From assembly GCA_017468425.1 (NCBI GenBank), contig JAFUIO010000013.1, forward strand, positions 26,618 to 90,617: a stretch of 64,000 nt of DNA, read 5' to 3'. Below the pieces are notes generated by a model. That model was given only the letters and a program-made list of their open reading frames with translations, was not told the DNA's origin and ran no database searches. Origin of the DNA: Clostridia bacterium (lineage in GTDB: Bacteria; Bacillota; Clostridia; Oscillospirales; Acutalibacteraceae). The position numbers and the translations under genes are program-made. Below, piece after piece: positions 33,090 to 43,536 of this stretch (positions within the stretch are counted from its first letter, which is position 1; every line of letters starts with the position of its first letter).

Positions 33090-33119
33090 GGGTGTATCAA
33101 TACGATACACCCTGTTTTT
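33090..33119 (+). terminator. terminator after the exported unknown gene
   Basis: A 9-bp perfect repeat (GGGTGTATC 33090-33098 with GATACACCC 33104-33112) followed by TGTTTTT. It is only ~14 nt before the next start codon, so the hairpin could also act on the downstream gene. Confidence 0.88.
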
Positions 33120-33132
33120 GAAAGGAAGTAAA

Positions 33133-33867
33133 ATGAAAAACAGATATACTTCTTTAGATATTTTAAGAGCACTGGCACTTATCAGTATGATTATTTTCCA
33201 CACCGTATGGGATTTAGTTTATATTTTCAGAATTGATATGCCATGGTTTAAAAACGACATAGGCGAAATATGGCAGCAAAGCATTATGTGGACCTTTGTT
33301 TTAATTTCGGGTTACTGCTTCAGTTTAGGCAAAAAACGGCTTAAAAGGGCAATTACGGTAATAATTTGCTCTGTTATAATAAGTGTTGTAACTTTCGTGT
33401 TTATGCCTGAGAATCTGATACTTTTCGGAGTGCTTTGTTTTATGGGCACAGCAATGCTCATTGCTATTCCCCTTGACAAGATTTTCAGAAAAATCCCTGC
33501 CGTGTGTGGTTTTACGATTTCGGCTATTCTTTTTGCACTTACTAAAAATATTGTTGAGAGAGAAATTTCACTTTTTGGCTTTGAGTTATTTCAGGTGCCG
33601 TATTTTTTGTACAAGAATCATTTTACTGCTTTTCTCGGCTTTCCACCCTATGGATTTACAACAGCCGACTATGCACCGATAATACCCTGGATTTTTCTTT
33701 TCTTTTGCGGATATTTCTTATTCAGGCTTTCAGAGAAAAAAGATTGGCTTAAGCACCTTTCTTTTGTTTCCTGCAAACCGCTTGAATTCATCGGCAGAAA
33801 TACTCTGTGGATTTATATGATTCATCAGCCTGTGATTTATGGCATTTTATATCTGATATTCAAGTAA
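33133..33867 (+). CDS. membrane acyltransferase, heparan-alpha-glucosaminide N-acetyltransferase-like (DUF1624)
   Basis: A 244-residue protein with about seven hydrophobic helices. The first is SLDILRALALISMIIFHTVWDLVYIF, containing the DxLRxxAxxxMIxFH pattern of the HGSNAT/DUF1624 catalytic domain (Asp and His in helix 1). The C-terminus has NTLWIYMIHQPVIYGIL, typical of this acyltransferase group. It would transfer acyl groups across the membrane from acyl-CoA to a sugar acceptor. RBS AAAGGAAG supports the ATG at 33133. No promoter was found in the few bases between the upstream terminator and the gene, so it probably depends on read-through. Confidence 0.8.
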   Translation: MKNRYTSLDILRALALISMIIFHTVWDLVYIFRIDMPWFKNDIGEIWQQSIMWTFVLISGYCFSLGKKRLKRAITVIICSVIISVVTFVFMPENLILFGVLCFMGTAMLIAIPLDKIFRKIPAVCGFTISAILFALTKNIVEREISLFGFELFQVPYFLYKNHFTAFLGFPPYGFTTADYAPIIPWIFLFFCGYFLFRLSEKKDWLKHLSFVSCKPLEFIGRNTLWIYMIHQPVIYGILYLIFK

Positions 33868-33873
33868 AAAATC

Positions 33874-33902
33874 AAGCATCAGTAGTTTTTCTGCTGATGC
33901 TT
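33874..33902. terminator. bidirectional terminator (acyltransferase / sugar kinase)
   Basis: AAGCATCAGTAG (33874-33885) pairs with CTGCTGATGCTT (33891-33902), one wobble, with a five-T loop and flanking A/T runs, between convergent genes. Confidence 0.88.
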
Positions 33903-33907
33903 TCGTT

Positions 33908-34768
33908 TTACATATAAGGGATTGATTCTGCTGCACCTAAAACAGTTATGGCTTTTGCGGCAGCTTTTGTGGCAATACAGAGTGCCTCACTTACACTTTT
34001 ACCTTTTGCTATAGTTGCAATGAAATAGCCTGTGAAGGTATCGCCTGCAGCGGTTGTGTCAACAACCTCCGCTTTTTCTGCTTCAACTGCAATTTTTTCA
34101 TTCTTATTGAAATATATTGCGCCTTTATCACCTAAAGTCAGCACAAATTCGGATGCAGGGTATTTTTCAATAAGTTCAGTGATTATATTGTTTACGTCTT
34201 TTTCCCCAGTTAATGCTTCACCCTCAACTTCATTGAGAATAAACAAACTGACTTTTTCGAGAGAAAAATCTGTAATGTTTTCAGTTATGGGTGACGGATT
34301 AAAAATAATTTTCAAGCCTTTTTCATATGCCTTGTCAATAACATAAGATACAATATTTGTTTCATTCTGCAACACAAGAAAATCGCCCTGCGAAAAATTA
34401 CTCAGAATTTCATCTGCATAATCTTCACTTATGCTCTGATTTGCACCGCCGAAAAGTAAAATACAGTTTTCACCCTTTTCATCGACCTGAATTATTGCGT
34501 GACCTGTGGGAATATCAGAAAAACGCACATAGTCAGTATTTACGTTATCACTTTTCAGAAAATCCACAAGAAATATGCCGTCTTCGCCTACCGCACCTGC
34601 GTGATAAACCATTAGCCCTGCTCTTGCCATCGCAACGGACTGATTAAGACCTTTTCCGCCGACTTTTCTTATAAGTTCTTTTGATTTAACCGTTTCACCC
34701 GGGGTAACAAAATTTTTAACTTTATAAACATAGTCAATGTTAAGTGAGCCGAAATTCAAAACTTTCAT
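33908..34768 (-). CDS. PfkB-family carbohydrate kinase (ribokinase-like)
   Basis: A 286-residue PfkB kinase. It starts MKVLNFGSLNIDYVYKV, has the PfkB first-signature GGKGLNQSVAMARAG (~35-50) and the C-terminal DTTAAGDTFTGYFIA (~235) with the catalytic Asp in AAGD. The layout fits ribokinase (ribose to ribose-5-P) but related 2-keto or nucleoside sugars are possible. A GTG at 34783 overlaps the ligA stop (GTGA), but AGAGGAA is correctly spaced only for the ATG at 34768, so that start was chosen. It shares the ligA transcript. deoD-deoB nearby handles the same pentose pool. Confidence 0.88.
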   Translation of the reverse strand: MKVLNFGSLNIDYVYKVKNFVTPGETVKSKELIRKVGGKGLNQSVAMARAGLMVYHAGAVGEDGIFLVDFLKSDNVNTDYVRFSDIPTGHAIIQVDEKGENCILLFGGANQSISEDYADEILSNFSQGDFLVLQNETNIVSYVIDKAYEKGLKIIFNPSPITENITDFSLEKVSLFILNEVEGEALTGEKDVNNIITELIEKYPASEFVLTLGDKGAIYFNKNEKIAVEAEKAEVVDTTAAGDTFTGYFIATIAKGKSVSEALCIATKAAAKAITVLGAAESIPYM

Positions 34769-34779
34769 AAATTCCTCTT

Positions 34780-36829
<2,050 letters not shown>

Positions 36830-36865
36830 ATATTTGTAATCCGTACAGGAAAGGAGATTACTTTT

Positions 36866-37483
36866 ATGAAAAGCAATTTAATAATAACAATCAGCCGTGA
36901 ATTCGGAAGCGGCGGACGTGAAATAGGCGAAAAACTCGCTATGGAGCTTGGTATTCCATACTATGATAAAACTATAATCGATAAAACTGCAAAAGAAACA
37001 GGCTTCTGTGCAGAATTCATTGAAAAAGAAGAACAGAAAGTTACAACCAGTCTGCTTTTTAACCTTGCTACAAACACATATACTTTCGGCAATATGATGT
37101 CACATTACGGTCAGTCACTTTCCGACCAGGTTTTCCAGGCTGAATCAAAAGTTATCAAAGACCTTGCCAAAGAAGGTTCATGCGTTATCGTGGGCAGATG
37201 CGCTGATTATATTCTTAAAAATCAGTTCCCCTGCTTCAATGTTTTCATTTGCGCAGATTTCGAAAAGAGATGCGAAAGAGCTGTTGAAAAATACGGCATA
37301 AACAAAAATGAAGTTAACGATATCGTAAAGAAAACCGACAAAGCAAGAATCAGACACAATCAGTTTTACGGCTCACAGGATTGGGGCGACGCAAGAAACT
37401 ACGATGTTACAATCAACAGCGGCACCGTCGGAATTGACAATGCAGTAAGTATGCTCAAGGCGGTTATTGAAAATTACAGATAA
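36866..37483 (+). CDS. cytidylate kinase-like protein (AAA-type, Cytidylate_kin2)
   Basis: A 205-residue P-loop kinase. The N-terminal IITISREFGSGGREIGEKLA (~6-25) is the Cytidylate_kin2 variant of the Walker A loop, followed by GIPYYDKTII, then VIVGRCADYIL and the Arg-rich lid DKARIRHNQFYGSQDWGD. The fold suggests phosphorylation of CMP or another nucleotide, but members of this group are annotated only by fold and the true substrate is unknown. The RBS AAAGGAG is well spaced. It is a single-gene unit between divergent ligA and a bidirectional terminator. Confidence 0.87.
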   Translation: MKSNLIITISREFGSGGREIGEKLAMELGIPYYDKTIIDKTAKETGFCAEFIEKEEQKVTTSLLFNLATNTYTFGNMMSHYGQSLSDQVFQAESKVIKDLAKEGSCVIVGRCADYILKNQFPCFNVFICADFEKRCERAVEKYGINKNEVNDIVKKTDKARIRHNQFYGSQDWGDARNYDVTINSGTVGIDNAVSMLKAVIENYR

Positions 37484-37496
37484 ACACAAAAAAATT

Positions 37497-37527
37497 ATCC
37501 CCTGATTGAGATAATCAATCAGGGGAT
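37497..37527. terminator. bidirectional terminator (kinase-like / PHP gene)
   Basis: ATCCCCTGATTGA (37497-37509) and TCAATCAGGGGAT (37515-37527) form a perfect 13-bp stem with a 5-nt loop, flanked by A and T runs. Confidence 0.92.
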
Positions 37528-37543
37528 TTATGTTTACATTCAA

Positions 37544-38908
37544 TTAAACAATAGCTCTGTAGATTTCCTGGAAGATGATGAAGAATCTGCAGCTGATGAA
37601 GCGATACCAAATGTATTCAATTTTTGCTGCAAGAGAAGTATCTTTTTCATATTCCATTGCATCGCCGCGGTCAAGAGCAAAGGGCTGGCTTGCTGCGCAA
37701 CCGCCTTCACCGAAGATTTCTGCACGTACATAAAGGAATTCATCTGAGTTTTCAATTTTTGAAAGGTCGATTGTTGATGTGCCTGTGCCGTCAACTTCTG
37801 TTTTTGCAACGATTTCGCCGTTTGCAATCCACTGAACGAAGTCAGCGTTTTCAACATCCATTGTGATTGTTGTGTCGCCTACTTCAACGTTTGTTGCCAT
37901 AGGAACGGGAAGTTTCTGGTCCATAACGTCATATGTTTCTGCAGGGCCAAGAACAGGGTTATCGTGAATCTTTCTTGTAACTGCGAAGAAATTACCGTCA
38001 TACATTGTTTCTTTAACGTTTTCTGCGGTATTTTCAGGCATCATAAATACGCTGAATGATGAGTCAACCTTGTTGAGTTCATGAGCGTCGCTGTTTGAAT
38101 AACCCCATACCATTCTGCCATAGGGAAGTGTTTCCATAAGGATGTTATCCCAGAGGTTTCTGTCCCAGGGAGTTGCGTTGTTTGTTTCGTTGAAAACTTC
38201 CATACCGAGGCATGAGTCGTAATCAAGGAAAATCTTTGTGAAATAATCAATGAATTCAGGGTCATTAACGCCTTCTCTTGTGTCAATCCAGTCACCGGGA
38301 TGTGCGATAACAGAATATCCGCCGTTTTCTTCTGCGAACTGAACTGCTTCGCGGTGTCCGTTTTCAACACCTGCGTGACCTGTACCTACACCACGTTCAA
38401 GGTCGTAAGCTACAACGTGACCTTTTGTAAGTGTGATACCGTTGAGTTCGTTAGCACCTGTTACACAAGCAAGACCATATTCACGTGTTGAGCCGTCAGC
38501 CATAGGATATGTACCGCTGATAACGCCCTGATATTCTTCATCTGAAAGATGTTCCATTGTGTAACCGATAAGGTACTGATAGTAGTAAAGAGGTGCCTGT
38601 TCAGGTGCCTGATTCCATTCAACACCTGTAACTGAGTGGTCAGCCATACCAAGGAAACCAAATCCCTGATTGTAATATTCCATAACCATCTCTTTGAGAG
38701 TTACAGTAGCATCACTGTATGTTGAGTGAGTATGAAGGCTGCCTCTGTAACCTGTCCAGGCATTTTCGCCTTCCCAGATTACGTCTTCATAGGGGTTAAC
38801 AATTGTGTAATCTGCTGCTGTATCTTCTGCAGATGCCATAATAGCAAAAGAAGAAAGAAGTGCAAAGCAAAGAACTACACTGAGAACTTTTAAAAATTTT
38901 CTTGACAT
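37544..38908 (-). CDS. exported PHP-domain metallophosphoesterase, CehA/McbA-like
   Basis: A 454-residue exported protein with a signal peptide (~1-27, cleaved near MASA-ED). The PHP metal site is seen as HTHSTYSD (His59, His61, Asp66), GMADHSVTG (~91-99), YSVIAHPGDW and a NSDAHEL segment, the usual four ligand blocks. After ~330 a small beta domain (DVENADFVQWIANG) follows, and the last ~25 residues are a hydrophobic, aromatic helix (KIEYIWYRFIS and FFIIFQEIYRAIV). CehA/McbA-type enzymes hydrolyse ester or phosphate bonds outside the cell. The C-terminal helix may anchor it to the membrane. Promoter and RBS AAAGGAG are clear. Confidence 0.82.
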   Translation of the reverse strand: MSRKFLKVLSVVLCFALLSSFAIMASAEDTAADYTIVNPYEDVIWEGENAWTGYRGSLHTHSTYSDATVTLKEMVMEYYNQGFGFLGMADHSVTGVEWNQAPEQAPLYYYQYLIGYTMEHLSDEEYQGVISGTYPMADGSTREYGLACVTGANELNGITLTKGHVVAYDLERGVGTGHAGVENGHREAVQFAEENGGYSVIAHPGDWIDTREGVNDPEFIDYFTKIFLDYDSCLGMEVFNETNNATPWDRNLWDNILMETLPYGRMVWGYSNSDAHELNKVDSSFSVFMMPENTAENVKETMYDGNFFAVTRKIHDNPVLGPAETYDVMDQKLPVPMATNVEVGDTTITMDVENADFVQWIANGEIVAKTEVDGTGTSTIDLSKIENSDEFLYVRAEIFGEGGCAASQPFALDRGDAMEYEKDTSLAAKIEYIWYRFISCRFFIIFQEIYRAIV

Positions 38909-38941
38909 TTGTATATCTCCTTTACAAAAATATTACATCTA

Positions 38942-38970
38942 ATTATCCGCTTTTTTCATAAAAAAGTCAA
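38942..38970 (-). promoter_or_regulatory. sigma-A promoter of the PHP gene
   Basis: Minus strand TTGACT (38965-38970), 17-nt spacer, GATAAT (38942-38947), ~34 nt before the start codon. Confidence 0.72.
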
Positions 38971-39041
38971 GTAATTTTTACAATTATTCTTTTTATTTTT
39001 ACAATTATGTGGTAAAATAACACAAAGGAGTGTGACCATAT

Positions 39042-39761
39042 ATGAAAAATTATCCTACACCTCATATAAATGCAAAACCTGAAGACTTTGCAAAAACTGT
39101 TCTTATGCCCGGCGACCCGTTGAGAGCAAAATTCATTGCAGAAAACTTTCTTGAAAATGCTCGTCTTGTAAACAATGTACGTGCAATAAACGGCTACACA
39201 GGCATATATAAAGGCAAAGAAGTTTCAGTTATGGCAAGCGGAATGGGTATGCCCTCAATAGGCATTTACAGTTACGAATTATTTAACTTCTTTGAAGTTG
39301 ACAACATAATACGTGTCGGCTCTGCAGGCGCACTTGATAAAGACATAAACGTGCGTGATATAGTGCTTGGTATGGGTGCTTCCACAAACTCCGAATATCA
39401 GAAACAATACAATCTTCCCGGTCATTTTTCTGCCACTGCAAGTTATCCCCTGCTTAAAGCCTGTGCAGAAGAATGCGAAAAGAAGGGTTCAACCTTCCAC
39501 GTTGGTAACATTTTATCATCAGACACTTTCTATAATGCCGATGAAGCATTCAACGATAAATGGGAAGAAATGGGAATACTTGCAATAGAAATGGAAGCAG
39601 CCGCACTTTATATGAACGCAGCAAAATCAAAGAAAAATGCCCTTGCAATATGCACAATAAGCGATAATATTATAACAGGAGAAGCTCTCGATGCCGAAAG
39701 CCGTCAGAATTCATTTACAGAAATGATGGAAATTGCACTTGAGACAGCAATCAGATTATGA
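39042..39761 (+). CDS. deoD: purine nucleoside phosphorylase
   Basis: A 239-residue hexameric-type PNP. The phosphate loop MPGDPLRAKFIAE (~22-34) and the GSAGAL strand with ISDNI near the end are characteristic of DeoD. It cleaves purine (deoxy)nucleosides with phosphate to free base and (deoxy)ribose-1-phosphate, which DeoB converts to the 5-phosphate. The gene overlaps deoB by 4 nt (ATGA), so the two are translated together. RBS AAAGGAG precedes the ATG. A TAAAAT at ~39012 may be its -10 box, but no good -35 was found. Confidence 0.95.
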   Translation: MKNYPTPHINAKPEDFAKTVLMPGDPLRAKFIAENFLENARLVNNVRAINGYTGIYKGKEVSVMASGMGMPSIGIYSYELFNFFEVDNIIRVGSAGALDKDINVRDIVLGMGASTNSEYQKQYNLPGHFSATASYPLLKACAEECEKKGSTFHVGNILSSDTFYNADEAFNDKWEEMGILAIEMEAAALYMNAAKSKKNALAICTISDNIITGEALDAESRQNSFTEMMEIALETAIRL

Positions 39762-40876
39762 GCAGAATTTTTCTTTGCGTACTTGACAGTTTCGGTATCG
39801 GAAATGCACCTGATGCAGATAAATTCAATGACGAAGGTGCAAACACGTTAAAAAGCATTTCTTCATCACCAAAATTCAATATACCGAATCTTGTGAAACT
39901 GGGTCTCGGTAATATAGATTCTGTTGATTGCATCGGAGGATGTGAAAAGCCCCTGGCAACTTATGGTGCTTTGATTGAAAAATCCAAAGGCAAAGATACA
40001 ACAATCGGTCATTGGGAAATTGCAGGAATTGTTTCTGAAAATCCCCTGCCCACTTACCCCGACGGGTTCCCTGATGAAATCATAAACGAATTTGAAAAAC
40101 AGACAGGTGTGGGAACACTTTGTAACAAGCCGTATTCAGGAACTGATGTTATACGCGATTACGGAAACGAACATCTTAAAACAGGCAAACTTATTGTTTA
40201 CACATCTGCCGACAGTGTTTTTCAGATAGCCGCGCATGAAGGAATCATAAGCCCTGAAAAACTTTACGAATATTGCCGCATTGCGCGAAAAATCCTTACA
40301 GGCAAGCACGGAGCAGGCAGAGTTATTGCAAGACCGTTCACGGGCGAAAACGGCAATTTTTCGAGAACTGCCAACAGACACGATTTTTCAATTGAACCAC
40401 CGCAGAAAACTTTGCTTGACATATTGAAAGATAATAATTATGACGTTATTTCAATAGGCAAAATTTTTGATATCTTTGCCGGTAAAGGCATAACAAAAAG
40501 CATCCTGACAAAATCAAACAATGACGGTATGCAAAAAATACTTGAAACAGCAAAAGCTGATTTCAACGGACTTTGCTTTGTAAACCTTGTTGACTTTGAT
40601 ATGGTTTACGGACACAGACGCGATGAAGACGGCTACGCTCAGGCACTTACCGATTTTGACAGATTTCTGCCTGAGTTTACAGAACAACTGCGTGAAGATG
40701 ACATTCTTATTATCACCGCAGATCACGGATGTGACCCTTGTTTTAAAGGCACAGACCACACGCGTGAAAATGTTCCGCTTCTGATTTACGGCAAAAAAAT
40801 CATACCTGAAAATCTCGGCACAATAAACGGTTTTGATTATATTTCAGACTTCATAAAAAAATCCGTGGGAATTTAA
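39758..40876 (+). CDS. deoB: phosphopentomutase
   Basis: A 372-residue DeoB of the alkaline phosphatase superfamily. Metal and catalytic signatures are visible: DSFGIGNAPDA (~8-18), the TTIGHWEI segment with the phosphorylated Thr (in KGKDTTIGHWE), VDFDMVYGHRRD (~275-286) and ITADHGCDP near the end. It interconverts ribose-1-P and ribose-5-P (or the deoxy forms). The gene is slightly shorter than many (390 residues) but all motifs are present. The 5' arm of the transcription terminator lies in its last codons. Confidence 0.95.
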   Translation: MSRIFLCVLDSFGIGNAPDADKFNDEGANTLKSISSSPKFNIPNLVKLGLGNIDSVDCIGGCEKPLATYGALIEKSKGKDTTIGHWEIAGIVSENPLPTYPDGFPDEIINEFEKQTGVGTLCNKPYSGTDVIRDYGNEHLKTGKLIVYTSADSVFQIAAHEGIISPEKLYEYCRIARKILTGKHGAGRVIARPFTGENGNFSRTANRHDFSIEPPQKTLLDILKDNNYDVISIGKIFDIFAGKGITKSILTKSNNDGMQKILETAKADFNGLCFVNLVDFDMVYGHRRDEDGYAQALTDFDRFLPEFTEQLREDDILIITADHGCDPCFKGTDHTRENVPLLIYGKKIIPENLGTINGFDYISDFIKKSVGI

Positions 40877-40887
40877 CTCCCACGGAT
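40861..40887. terminator. terminator overlapping the deoB stop codon
   Basis: A perfect 10-bp inverted repeat ATCCGTGGGA (40861-40870) with TCCCACGGAT (40878-40887). The loop contains the TAA at 40874-40876, so the hairpin forms on the end of the coding region. Flanking A/T runs on both sides serve deoB and the convergent phosphatase gene. Confidence 0.88.
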
Positions 40888-40892
40888 TAATT

Positions 40893-42308
40893 TTATCCTC
40901 TTTCAGCGATTTCACCTTTACGTGAAATATTGTTGATCATATTATAAATTGTACCGATGTATTTACCGATTGCAAACCACAGCTGAACGGGTTTATCGGG
41001 GTGACCGCCTTCATTTGTTGTTTTGTTGATTGTCAGTTCAGTAAACGGTGATTCAATGCCGTATTCATAAGATTTGATTGTAAGACTATCGTCTGTAAAA
41101 GAAAGAATATTATAAATACCTCTTGAGAATGAAAGGTAGTCAGTTGCAATAAATTCGCTCTTTCTGTCTGAATCCTTGATAGGTTCGCTGTATTCTTCAC
41201 TTACACGTAATGAACCGTTATTGAGATAGATTGTGCCTTTCGGATCTGTTACACTTGTTTTACCTGCAAGATTTTCTGTGATTTCATTTCTGTAAATCGC
41301 GTGGCTTCTGCTGAAGCAATGGCTGTGTCCCGTAAGAACAAGGTCAACCTGGAATCTGTCAATAATCGGTGTAAAAAGAAGACGGAGAAGCATATTTTCG
41401 CTTTCTCTTGACTCAATGTGACCACCATACAAATCGTGATGGAACATCATAATTCTCCATTTTGCATCTGGGTTAGCTTTCACTGCATTTTTGACAAAGA
41501 AATAGTGGTCTGCTGCTGATGAGTTTGTACTGTCAAGCACAAGGAAAAGTGCATTACCCTTTGTAAAATAATAGTCACCGTGAATAAGTGATTTTGAAAG
41601 ACCTGTTAATTTTGCATTGGGATAGTTTGCAATGGTATCATAAGTGTATCTTTTGACATCGTGGTTACCGATTGCCATTGCATAGGGAATAGTTTTCACC
41701 TGCTCCGGTAAAAATGATGCATAATATTCGCAGGGCTGACCTTCAGTTGCATTGTCACCGCCTGAAAGAATAAGAGAAATATCTTCTCTTTCCGTTGCTT
41801 CAACAAGAACATCGTTCCATACTTTTGCGCTTTTATAAAGTGATTCATCTTCAAAAGTATTACCTGTAAGATGAATATCACTTACATAAATCGCAGAAAA
41901 ATCTGCACCTTCAGCAACTGTTTTAAAAGATTTAACTTCTGTATCTTTTGTGCCGTCAGAGCAAACATAGTAATAAGTTTTGCCTTTTTCAAGACCTGTT
42001 ACTGTAACGTGGTTTGAACGCTCAACTTTATCGCTTGAGTGAATTGTACCTTCAAAAGTTACGGCATCGGACATATCCTTGTTTGCACTCACTTTAACTG
42101 CAGGTGTAACATTTTCTTTACCGCCGTACCATGTAACGTACATTTCTGTATCATCAGCACCGGGGCCGATGTAAACACCTTTGCCTTCTTCCAGATATTC
42201 TTCCCATGAGTTTTCTTTTGAAACTGCTGATGCACTGATAGGCAGAACAGAGCCTGTCATCAACACAAAAGATAAAACCACAGCAAGTATACGTACTGCT
42301 TTTTTCAT
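40893..42308 (-). CDS. exported purple-acid-phosphatase-like metallophosphoesterase with fibronectin-III domain
   Basis: A 471-residue protein with a signal peptide (~1-28, ISASA cleavage). An N-terminal fibronectin-III-like domain (~45-125, ending in VTVTGLEKGKTYYYV) is followed by the PPP phosphatase domain with motifs YVSDIHL, LSGGDNATEG, AIGNHDV, FHHDLYGG and LTGHSH; this pairing is the purple acid phosphatase layout. The C-terminal ~25 residues (VQLWFAIGKYIGTIYNMINN) form a hydrophobic amphipathic helix that could hold it on the membrane. It has its own promoter, divergent from the sialidase-like gene, and a strong AAAAGGAG site. It probably releases phosphate from external organic phosphates. 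Confidence 0.85.
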   Translation of the reverse strand: MKKAVRILAVVLSFVLMTGSVLPISASAVSKENSWEEYLEEGKGVYIGPGADDTEMYVTWYGGKENVTPAVKVSANKDMSDAVTFEGTIHSSDKVERSNHVTVTGLEKGKTYYYVCSDGTKDTEVKSFKTVAEGADFSAIYVSDIHLTGNTFEDESLYKSAKVWNDVLVEATEREDISLILSGGDNATEGQPCEYYASFLPEQVKTIPYAMAIGNHDVKRYTYDTIANYPNAKLTGLSKSLIHGDYYFTKGNALFLVLDSTNSSAADHYFFVKNAVKANPDAKWRIMMFHHDLYGGHIESRESENMLLRLLFTPIIDRFQVDLVLTGHSHCFSRSHAIYRNEITENLAGKTSVTDPKGTIYLNNGSLRVSEEYSEPIKDSDRKSEFIATDYLSFSRGIYNILSFTDDSLTIKSYEYGIESPFTELTINKTTNEGGHPDKPVQLWFAIGKYIGTIYNMINNISRKGEIAERG

Positions 42309-42339
42309 ATGACTCTCTCTCCTTTTAGTATGATTCGGT

Positions 42340-42368
42340 ATTCTACCACAATTTGCTTTTCAATTCAA
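42340..42368 (-). promoter_or_regulatory. sigma-A promoter of the purple acid phosphatase gene
   Basis: Minus strand TTGAAT (42363-42368), 17-nt spacer, TAGAAT (42340-42345), 32 nt before the start codon. Confidence 0.72.
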
Positions 42369-42393
42369 GCAATAAATGTAAATTTTATGTTAT

Positions 42394-42422
42394 TTGACTT
42401 TATAGTGATGATATAGTAAAAT
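42394..42422 (+). promoter_or_regulatory. sigma-A promoter of the sialidase-like / GH5 unit
   Basis: TTGACT (42394-42399), 17-nt spacer, TAAAAT (42417-42422), 17 nt before the chosen start codon, so the leader is very short. Confidence 0.75.
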
Positions 42423-42439
42423 ATTTTCAGGTGATATTT

Positions 42440-43525
42440 ATGTTTGAAATAAAAGCGCAGAAAACTGTATGCGAAATCCCCCCTCAGAAAGGAAACGGCA
42501 GAAACAGCGAAGGTGATTTTATCACATTAAAAGACGGCACAATTATGTTTGCATATTCAAGATATAATTCTGACGGCGGAGAAGACGATGATTCCTGCGA
42601 TATCGCGGCTTTATACTCATATGATAACGGTGAAAGCTTTACTGATATGCGAATTTTAGTGAAAGCAGAAGACCTTGGTGTAAAAAACCTGATGTGCGTG
42701 TCTCTTATGAGAATGCAAAACGGTGACATCGGTCTGTTTTTTCTCAAAAAACTTGAAAACGGTTTTTCAGAATATTATCTTTTACGTTCAGACGATGAAG
42801 GAAAAAGCTTTTATTCACAGAAAAAATGTTTCCCCGATACTTTCAAATCGTATTATGTAGTCAATAATGCACGAGTTTTAAGAACAAGCGATTCAAGGCT
42901 TTTTGTTCCCGCCGCTTCACACAGAACAGGATTTGATGAAAAAAATGAACTGCAATTTGATTACTATGCTTTCTCTCTGCTTTTCTGTTCGGAAGATGAC
43001 GGAAACACATGGAAAGAAATTAATGTAAAATTTGCAAACCCCAACCCTAACAGCGAAACAGGTTTGCAGGAACCTGGCATTACAGAATTAAAAAACGACT
43101 CACTTTATACTTATTTCAGAACAGACTGTTTATGCCAGTATGAAAGCATTTCCGTTGACGGCGGCAAGACATGGACTACCCCTTCTCCCAGCATATTCAC
43201 ATCTCCCGAATCACCGATGCTTATAAGAAAAAATCCGTATTCAAGCAAATATTACAGTATATATAACCCCGTTCCTTTTTACAACACACGTAACGAGGAA
43301 GAAGAATTTTTTCAGGCAGGCAGAACACCGATTATATTACGCGAAAGCAACGACGGAATTAATTTTTCAAATGAAACAATTCTTGAAAATGATGAAAATA
43401 AAGGTTATTGCTACCCTGCTGTTCATTTTATTGACGAAAAAACTCTGCTAATTTCTTTCTGCGCAGGCGGAAAAGAAGACGGCAGTTGCCTTAATAAAAC
43501 TGTTATCAAGAAAATTTTACTATAA
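42440..43525 (+). CDS. BNR-repeat sialidase-superfamily protein, cytoplasmic
   Basis: A 361-residue six-bladed-propeller protein. At least three Asp-box (S-x-D-x-G-x-x-[WF]) turns are visible, in SDDEGKSF, SEDDGNTW and SVDGGKTW. The N-terminal NGRNSEGDF and the later LQEPGITELKNDSLYTYFR segment look like the catalytic Arg and Glu regions of exo-sialidases, although the full triad of arginines was not confirmed. It has no signal peptide, so it acts inside the cell. The ATG at 42440 lies behind AGGTGAT and is preferred to an upstream in-frame GTG. It shares a promoter with the GH5 gene 12 nt downstream, so the two probably act on one glycan. Confidence 0.75.
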   Translation: MFEIKAQKTVCEIPPQKGNGRNSEGDFITLKDGTIMFAYSRYNSDGGEDDDSCDIAALYSYDNGESFTDMRILVKAEDLGVKNLMCVSLMRMQNGDIGLFFLKKLENGFSEYYLLRSDDEGKSFYSQKKCFPDTFKSYYVVNNARVLRTSDSRLFVPAASHRTGFDEKNELQFDYYAFSLLFCSEDDGNTWKEINVKFANPNPNSETGLQEPGITELKNDSLYTYFRTDCLCQYESISVDGGKTWTTPSPSIFTSPESPMLIRKNPYSSKYYSIYNPVPFYNTRNEEEEFFQAGRTPIILRESNDGINFSNETILENDENKGYCYPAVHFIDEKTLLISFCAGGKEDGSCLNKTVIKKILL

Positions 43526-43536
43526 GGAGAACAGAT

